Below, in pieces: positions 56,814 to 64,000 of a stretch of DNA of 64,000 nt; position 1 is the first letter of the stretch; each line of letters opens with the position of its first letter. Source of the stretch: Mastigias papua. Its lineage: Eukaryota > Cnidaria > Scyphozoa > Rhizostomeae > Mastigiidae. A program made the translations under genes and the position numbers. The stretch spans positions 10,451,028 through 10,515,027 of the forward strand of contig OZ025278.1 in NCBI GenBank assembly GCA_964019165.1, in the 5' to 3' direction. The notes below the pieces were generated by a model. It saw only the letters and a list, made by a program, of their open reading frames with translations, was not told the origin of the DNA and did not search any database.

Positions 56814-57898
56814 CTAGGAATACTGCATGTATATATCAAGTTCCGATCTGTTTGCGAACTCTGGATACATGAATTGCTGAAAGGAAAGACGAAACGTCAG
56901 ATTAAATCAAGACTGCATGAACAAAACACTATGACACTATGATGAAATGTATAAACAGATTGTCAGAATAATGCAGAGCACAGGGCTGTACAGGAGAGAG
57001 ATGTTGCTGAAAATATGTCAAAAATGAAGTGATAGTCGAATAGGGAGAGGATGAATGCTACTGGCCATAAATCTAAGCAGCGAACGTCTCTTCAATTGCA
57101 CAAAAGCCATTCACTTTGCAAGAGATATTTGAGGCCAGCCAAATATGGTATCAATGGGAAGCTTCTCAAGGACGGGAGGTAGGACCATATCTCTCTTACT
57201 CGCCTTGCAGACTAGCATGAGTTCATACCACGCTTCATAGGTCAACTTCAAGTTATCTTCTTCAGAATAATGCGAAAGCGAGCCGCACAAGTGGAATATT
57301 CCATCGAGGCATTGCTGTCAGTTAACGCCATGTCAAATGCGTAAAGCAGAAATATCTTGAATCTAGTCACAATATGGAAATCTTACTTTGGCTATTGATA
57401 GCTTGAAATTCTGTGATACAAATACATGTAAGAGTGGTTATGCATATCTATTACAAAATAACGATATTATGATATCGGAAATACTGGACTCACTTGCTTT
57501 TGCATGAATCTTAAATTTGGTAGCAGTCCTTGGTGCTGCATAGCCATTTGTTGCTGTTGTTGTTGATAGAAATCAGCATCAGATTGTTGATAAGATGTAT
57601 CGGTTGAGTTCAAATAGCGAGTCATTGTGGCAATATAGTCGATTGCCAATCGGAGTATTTCAATTTTTGATAGTTTATGCGAATTCTCGTTGAAGCAGGA
57701 CACCTTTAATCTCAATGACTCAAGAGCACCGTTGAGTACATGTCTTCTCTTTCGTTCTCTGGCACTTGCTTTGAGTCTCTTCGTCTTATCAATTCTGTGA
57801 CCTTTCTTCAAAACAGTATGCAGGGACGGCTCATCGCAGCTGTCCGGACTACTGCACTGCATATCACTATCAGGGCTGCTGGCTTCATATGACGACAT
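56814..57898 (-). CDS. Atonal-superfamily bHLH (neurogenin/NeuroD-like), 2 exons
   Basis: Exons 57898-57494 and 56876-56814 join in phase 0 (CAA|gtgagt, cctttcag|CAA) for 155 aa. An acidic, Ser-rich N-terminus precedes the basic region RLKASARERKRRHVLN (about 41-56), helix 1 GALESLRLKVSCF, loop NENSHKLSK and helix 2 IEILRLAIDYIATMTRYL (to about 98). The KLSKIE-x-LRLA-x-x-YI pattern is that of NeuroD/neurogenin and Fer/PTF relatives; which one cannot be settled by eye. A polyQ run QQQQQQ follows. The small last exon adds FMYPEFANRSELDIYMQYS, so reading through exon 1 to the in-frame stop at 57467 would give a different end. Nuclear, E-box binding, likely neural or secretory cell fate; that role is inferred. 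Confidence 0.82.
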
Positions 57899-58009
57899 TG
57901 CTACAAGACCTTAAGATCAGCGTATGAAATTGTCTCTATCTCTCTCTATCTCTAACTCTGCCTGTGTCTCCTGTACTGGATCTGCAGGCTCCTTAACACT
58001 CTGCTTCCA

Positions 58010-58040
58010 TTTATACAAGAGCCACATGGGAATTGACCAA
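58010..58040 (-). promoter_or_regulatory. TATA box with upstream E-box and CCAAT-like site
   Basis: TATAAA on the minus strand (58010-58015) lies 112 bp upstream of the bHLH start codon. An E-box CACATG is at 58023-58028 and a CCAAT on the plus strand at about 58037. The interval between TATA and ATG contains a CT-rich run (57933-57957) typical of a 5' UTR. Confidence 0.5.
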
Positions 58041-60798
58041 TCAGAGTCAGTGCCAATGACATGCCGACTCGTCTTAGTCGGCCGCTTTGTCTTCGCCAGT
58101 TCGAAACTTCGTTGCCTCTCTCCACGGGGAAAACAAAAAGACTTCTAGGAACAATACAGCTTACCTATTGTTTAGCTAACAATATTAATTTTCAAGAAGC
58201 AAGCCTTTGTAATCGAAAACGCGTGCTCCGCACTTAACTTTGTTTTCTTTAGAGAACAAAGCCAATTGTCGATGAAGTAGGCGGCGCGTAACACTTCGCA
58301 AAAACTGAAGATTTTGTGCCATCCAATCACCGTTGGACACTCAGTACAACATACAGACTGTGCGCTAAGGCTAGCCAGCAATGTTACACGTAAAAATGAA
58401 ACGTCAGAATGTGAAAACAAGACTTATTTAATCTTGAAATTCCTATCTCTATAGAGATAGACATTCGTAACCACGTTTTTGGTTCGTCATGGTTTCCGTT
58501 CTCGCTTAGAGCAATACAAGTAGTTTCAGGCTTACCTCGTGAAGCTGTTTTAGGTTCACAATGACCATAACTTAATTAGCTTGCTCGAAACCCTCATCAC
58601 ACTTTAGCTGAAAGAAAGTGCAGAAGGCCTTTAGCTAAGCATGAAATGCTTGATTTTTGAGGTTGGACTTTCTAGTCCTTTGAAGAAGGGAGGATGAAAC
58701 TTACTATAAATGCGAAAGCTGAACATCGTTTCCTTAAACAGTAAATCTTGACGGTAGGAAAAAAGAAGGGTCATAATACCATGGAAGAAAAAAGTACCTA
58801 TGTGTAAACGGCAAAAATGAAAATGATAAGATTGAAAATGACAGAAACGTTATCCACTTTAAATATAGGGTTCTACCCGATTGCAAATAAATTAAGAACT
58901 GGTCTAAAGGTATCTACCTCTTACGCTCACTCACTCACTCACTAACTCACTAATTTACTCACTCAAATAATTAGGCAGATAATTGATCCCTGCATATTCT
59001 GAATATATGCCTTGGGTATATCATCAAGACTTGTAGAACAGTTCATAATCCTTGTATGAAACGTCTATTTATCGAACTCCCAATGCAGCAAGCATTACGA
59101 TTTTAAATATTATAAAAAACTACTTCCTCTTGCATATATGTAACTCTTCATGACATGGGAATGCCGTGCAGGGGCACAGAAGCCTTACCAATTTTGCTAA
59201 ATGGAGCATGCTCACCAGTATGTTCTTGCTTTTGCTTCCAGTCGTGTCATAGAAAGAAGCATGCTCTTTTGTGTCAAAAAGGGAATTGCGAGGGAGTCCC
59301 TGTTGAAAGTAGTATGCTATGAAGTTACTCGATTGACATTAATTTTGCATAAAACTCTGTAATAACGCAAGGACAAAAACTTTCGCAGTATCTGACCCTG
59401 ACATGTAATTCGTACAAAAAGCCCAACATCTTATTACTTGATGGTCATAAGTGTAAGGCAGATTTTCTCCACATGCAGGGGAAAAGCTTTGCCCGAGTAA
59501 GTAGTGATAAATACATAACTAGATGTCTATGAGAGTAGTCAGTTAGTACTACAGAACATCACTATTGCTCGAAAGAGCAGGAATATTTTTTAAGCATGCT
59601 ATGTATATGACGGAAACCACTGCTCCTCTCCATGTTTGAATGCCCTTACAAGTAACTTTAAATTATCTGATGACCATCTTTAGAGGGAAACACTACACAA
59701 CAATTGGAAAGCTTTGCTTAACAAGTAACAAATACAAGTTTGTGATGAATACGGCACGTATGCTTATCATGATTGTAAGCTCGTCTCGTGAAAGGTTAAT
59801 CGATTTTTCACGGAGATTCATCAAACACGAACACTTCTGTTCTCCGCAACCTAGGTAAGACGATTGTCTGAAAATTCATTCATTTCAAGAAATACAGTTC
59901 ACTGAATTGTCTTACATGCTTCATCAACTCAATGACTTTCTACCGAAAATTGCCATTAAAACTACTATTGATAGTTTGTGACCCTCCACATCCCTCGGGT
60001 GCAGTACCCCTGTGTGCCGGTTACCCATCTGCGAAAATTCCTTGAACAATCTACTTTGTGTTTCATCTCTAATTTACAGAAATGGAGGACCCGCCTCAAC
60101 GTATTACGTACTCTGTACACTGTCTCTTAGAATCAAAAGAAATGAGTAACGGTAAGCAAAGAAGTGCCCGACACCTACTTGGGAATTGGTGATAATTGCC
60201 GTGAAGCCACCCAGGATAGCACATTGTTTAAACGGGCTCAGCTTGCCGCCCCCAAGGGGATTTCGGGATGATCGTTAGAGTGAAAAGGAGCCGCTAACAT
60301 AGATCTCAAATAATAGGCTATTTTTCGGCACTTTCTGCATTGTGGCGCTTGAAAACTCTGATATTCGTGTAAACTCTATTGTCACCTGGAGATGAAATGC
60401 TCCGCCCATAAAGATGTAGGTCATTTTTCGATAAACACCCTCAAAAGCCTTTAAATCTCCTTTGTTCTTATGTTTGCTGCAGTGCAGGGCATCTTCTAAA
60501 GGAATATAACGAGTGGGCCAAGCCTGCAAGAAGGCCCCGTTCCATTTGTAGCCAAGCGTGGTCTATACGTCCAATGAGTAGCCGCTCAATATACCTTTTC
60601 TATTGTGTTCTTTCCAGATCGGCTTTCAACCATTTAAATTTTCAGAAAAATATCCAAATTTTTCAGTTTATTTTTCAAAACATTTGAACTTACTGCGAAG
60701 TGTTTAGATGTTTTTGGCCCAGTATTAAAATTCTCCCTGAATTTTCGTGATGTTAGTACCAAAATTTTCTTAAGAATCTCGTAGCAAGAGTGGCTGTA
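58041..60798. other. Intergenic
   Basis: No supported gene. A short (CACT)n tract at about 58927-58950 is the only clear structure. Open frames are short and unrecognised. Confidence 0.45.
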
Positions 60799-61475
60799 CA
60801 CTCTTTTTCTTTTATAAGAACAATTTTATAAGAACATGAGCCCTAAAATTTATGGGAACTTAAGTGCAAAGTAAGAACAAGCTGAGGCTGAAGCACTGTT
60901 GTAAAATGTATTTTTGGGCAACGATACGACATGCATACGCTTTCCAATAGCACATTGGCACGAAATGTCCTTTCCTTGCTAGTCTGAGAAGAATTGGCCG
61001 TTTTGTCACTTCTCCCCTTTGATTTTCATAAATTAGTTGCCCTTGGCGAAACATCCATTGATCCCTTGTATATTATCTAATGTCTAAATTGCCTTCACCT
61101 CAATAATTTAAGAACAAATTAAGAAAAAATTCAGCCTCAAAATCTTGGAAAAATTAAGCACAGCCAGCCTGAACCTCTATTTTACTGGTTCTTATAAAAA
61201 ATAGTGTGTTTGTGTAACACTGATGTGTTACACATACAGATAAGAACGATACAACATAACATTGGAATACAAAGATTAAAACAAGAAAGTTATACTAAAT
61301 AAATAAAAAAGATGATGAGGTTACGTGGAGATGAGAATCTTAAAAAGATACAAATCTATCGACTTTCTAAAGGTTCAAAATCCGGCATTGAATTTTCTTT
61401 ACTTTATGAGCAGCAGGGCACCACTGTTTTACAAGCAGCCTGTATGCTATGAGGTCCTTTTTAAAACCCATAACA
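60799..61475. mobile_element. Foldback family 2-related element(s)
   Basis: TA|CACTCTTTTTCTTTTATAAG at 60799 and its inverse ending ATAAAAAATAGTGTG at 61208 form one pair of arms. Beyond it, a palindrome and the phrase ACATTGGAATACAAAGATT (compare ACATTGAAATACATAGATT at 33291-33309), then a decayed CCGGCATTGAATTTTCTTTA phrase near 61382, follow the block order of the 32977-33493 element. Probably two elements overlapping or one rearranged copy. Confidence 0.55.
61211..61234. repeat. Perfect palindrome, 10-bp arms
   Basis: TGTGTAACAC-TGAT-GTGTTACACA. The same core as the palindrome at 33091-33108, within the same repeat family. Confidence 0.9.
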
Positions 61476-62959
61476 TGTATCACTGGAAAAACAAGACAAA
61501 ACGGATAAGACTTGATTTACTTTGTTTTTGACCCTGGGTTAGTGGGAACGTGTATATTCCTAATAGAGGCAATCTCAACGATACATGTTCATAAAGTCTA
61601 AAATGTTCGAAGACAAAAAGAAAATGTCTGCAATAAAGACCCCACATCTATTTCGCCACAGGTTATCAAAAGCACGACAACAATAGAACGTTAACATAAA
61701 TCCGCATTTGGTGGCTTACAAATGAGCTTACGACATGTGTTAGTTCTTGTATGAGATCAATCCCAAGGATCTTGTTATGGCCAATAAAAACTAATATTAA
61801 CAAATGACAAAACTACCGATACAACATCCATGCTTTCTCCTGTTTTGCTTTGTAATGTAACTACTATCCCGGGGGCACTTGTCAGGGGGTATGAGGGGTG
61901 ACACCCCATTATTTTGAAAAGCGCTCAGTAAATGCGTAGATGGTCGTTAAAATGATTTCCAAACATATTTACATATTTGGTAAAAGACAATAATCATTAG
62001 TAGAGACAACCAAAATTCGCCAAAAGTATAAGTATAATTGACAAATTGTGCTCAGCAGATAGATAACAACAAAAATATTCATGAATAGCAGAATGAAAAG
62101 TACTTTCACAATGACTCTAAGCGTCAAAACATTCATTGAAGGTCTTCTGTACGAGCATAATACCAAATGTTAACCAGAAAATTGCAAGAAAAAAATCCAG
62201 AAAAACTGTCCCGAAAAAAGCAGTCAAAACCGTGAGTCTTCCGGTGATACCGTGAGAGTTGATAGGTCTGCAGTGGCATACAGGTAATTTGGTCGGTAAA
62301 ATGAAAAGACGTGCATTTTCGTACGCATTTTCGTTTTTGTACACCCCCTTTCCATTGAAAGTTGTAAAGATACCTGAATATTATGAGACAAGCAGAGGTG
62401 TTCCTGGACATTTTCTTTGGGGGGTTTTGGGCCTACAATTTGCCGAAAAAATGGGATTGGTTCCCATGACTAAAGAATATTTGCTTAAATTTTGATATAT
62501 CGTGTGTTTAGTTTACCGGCAACTTGTGTGAATCTATAAATTTAACAACTTCATGTGCTATCCTGCTTCGCTATACCACCAAATTCTTCTTTACCTAGAA
62601 TACAAAAATGAAAGGAATTTGCCAACACAAATATAAAATTTTAGCTATAAGCCTACAGACTTTTTTTCTGAGGTCGGTACACATCCCATATCCCAATGTA
62701 AGAACGGGCTTGGGGACAAACATCCTAAGCATAATGTTTTTCATAAATTTAACCGGGTACTTTGTGTTGATTTTCTGCCAGACTATCAATGGTGTGATTT
62801 CGTGTTTGTAGAGCTTTCGTAAAACTGGATACGAAATCACACTAATTTTCACTTGCTTTATTTTTCCGACTAATAGCAATGGTACAGTTACCTCCTCGAC
62901 GAAACAACACTGAGGGAATTTAGTGCTAATTATGCAAGAATACCAAACGACTTTTTAAC
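61476..62959. other. Intergenic
   Basis: Only short open frames. No recognisable gene or complete element. Confidence 0.45.
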
Positions 62960-63245
62960 CAAGAAAGCAAACAACCATAACTTTTTACCAACGTGACAAA
63001 AAGCTAACTTTCTGCCAACACGTAGCACAGTTAGTACAAAAAGTAAAAGCATTCCCTAGACTGACAAATTATATTGATGATAACCAAGCAGCTGTACTGT
63101 TCAATGCTGCTATGATGTCAGACTTCACCTGCTGTCCTCCGATTTAGCTATCTTGTAGCAAAGCTGCCAACAGTGACATCAATGCAGTGCACGAAGGATG
63201 GGTTTTGTATCAGGATTTTGAGTCCACTTTTGAAGAACTTCTATC
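62960..63245 (+). mobile_element. LINE C-terminal remnant
   Basis: One plus-strand reading gives LTFCQHVAQLVQKVKAFPRL, then NYIDDNQAAVLFNAAMMSDF and, after a frameshift and stop, CSKAANSDINAVHEG and FESTFEELLSR. This is the usual post-reverse-transcriptase region of animal LINEs. It is decayed and has no intact frame. Confidence 0.7.
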
Positions 63246-63599
63246 GAGGTAAGATGAGAATATGGGTTAAGCTCTCTAAGATTTCGGGGGCTGTGGTGTG
63301 GAATACTCAAAAAGACGCTGGAAAGAGTAGTCTGCTGGAGCTTGTAAAAGGGAAATCAGACTTTGGGATGGAGTCAGTTGCCTCCGTACAATTTGTACAC
63401 AGACAATCGTATTCCTTTCATTGCTAATTAATTTGGATTTCTTTAGATCTATTGTTCTTAGTTGATGTAACTTAGCTATGTTTAAAAACTATGAAAGAAC
63501 TAAATTTGAATAAATATTGATGATGACGGTGAGCCAGCCACCATTCACCTCATTGAACTGTTGGAGTGAAATCTAAATTCTGGAACACGCCGACAATAC
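63246..63599. other. Flank of LINE remnant
   Basis: Open plus-strand frame continues to 63427 without recognisable motif; probably element-derived. AATAAATATTGATGATGA near 63510 may be a LINE 3' end. Confidence 0.35.
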
Positions 63600-63720
63600 A
63601 GAATCGGCAAAGTGAAGACCGGCTGTCAAAATCGGCAAAAACAAAACCGGCCAAGTGAAGACCGGCAAGATCAAAACGGGCAAAATGAAGAACGATAACG
63701 TCAAAACCGGCCAATTCAAG
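63600..63720. repeat. 15-bp minisatellite, coding-compatible
   Basis: About eight units of consensus ACCGGCAAGATCAAA with variants; five consecutive units at about 63644-63720 are exactly 15 bp. The plus frame reads as a five-residue repeat KTGx[V/I/M/F] and the minus frame as a five-residue hydrophobic LxLPV-type repeat inside a 112-codon open frame (63911-63573). No gene is established. Confidence 0.7.
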
Positions 63721-64000
63721 GAACATGGCAACAATAGCATCGACTGCAATGAAATTTCACTTGGATGTCCATCGACTATTTTTGTATGACAAAAAATCTC
63801 AAGGGAGCATGTGTACGTGGTCGTGTTGCAAATCTGTCTGGGGAAATTGTTCAATAGCAAAGAGGTAAAAAAGGTCGAGGGTTCATTGAAGGTAACTAAA
63901 TGGAAATCCATAAGCTACATTTGCAAAACAAAGTGCCGATAATAATAAATAAGGCCTACCACATAAGGATGCTCTAAATTTTAAAGTCTAAACAAGCAGG
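63721..64000. other. Window end, no supported feature
   Basis: AT-rich. The minus-strand 112-codon open frame starts at 63911 but has no recognised domain. Confidence 0.4.

Overview
The window looks like nuclear DNA of an invertebrate animal. It is AT-rich and intron-rich, and it is littered with decayed non-LTR retrotransposons, short inverted-repeat (MITE-like) elements and microsatellites. A cnidarian (anthozoan-like) source is my best guess. It rests on the mix of conserved animal genes and on the CR1/L2-like reverse transcriptase remnants, not on a species-level match. There is no sign of bacterial, plasmid or phage organisation.

I can support five protein-coding genes with exon-level models. 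CREBL2-like bZIP is on + at 4837-5975 (2 exons, 104 aa). A secreted flavin amine-oxidase-like protein is on - at 13400-8420 (4 exons, 517 aa). Sorting nexin 17 is on - at 49808-38951 (15 exons, 465 aa, complete from PX domain to conserved acidic tail). An ATOH8/Net-type bHLH is on - at 52417-51851 (single exon, 188 aa). A second Atonal-superfamily bHLH (neurogenin/NeuroD-like) is on - at 57898-56814 (2 exons, 155 aa). All models keep an open frame across every proposed junction. The two bHLH genes lie about 4.4 kb apart on the same strand just upstream of SNX17, and each has a TATA-like box at a sensible distance from its start codon.

Layout: 1-4.8 kb is intergenic, with a 5'-truncated LINE that a solo LTR has split. 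CREBL2 follows at 4.8-6 kb and the amine oxidase at 8.4-13.4 kb, with a LINE remnant and a foldback element in its introns. From 13.5 to 38.9 kb there is a gene-poor, transposon-rich stretch holding at least four copies of one TA-flanked foldback family, copies of a second related family, a tRNA-like SINE, a TTA-flanked MITE, an 8-bp-TSD hAT-type MITE and a degenerate LINE carrying two nested insertions. SNX17 occupies 38.9-49.8 kb, the bHLH pair 51.8-57.9 kb, and the remainder is intergenic with more repeat remnants.

Nothing suggests the genes form one pathway. CREBL2 and the bHLH proteins are nuclear transcription factors, SNX17 is an endosomal cargo-recycling adaptor, and the amine oxidase is predicted to enter the secretory pathway. 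The most noteworthy signals are the layered transposon insertions with readable target-site duplications, a likely GC-AG intron in SNX17, the bHLH pair, and a repeat family marked by a perfect palindrome containing GTGTTAC.
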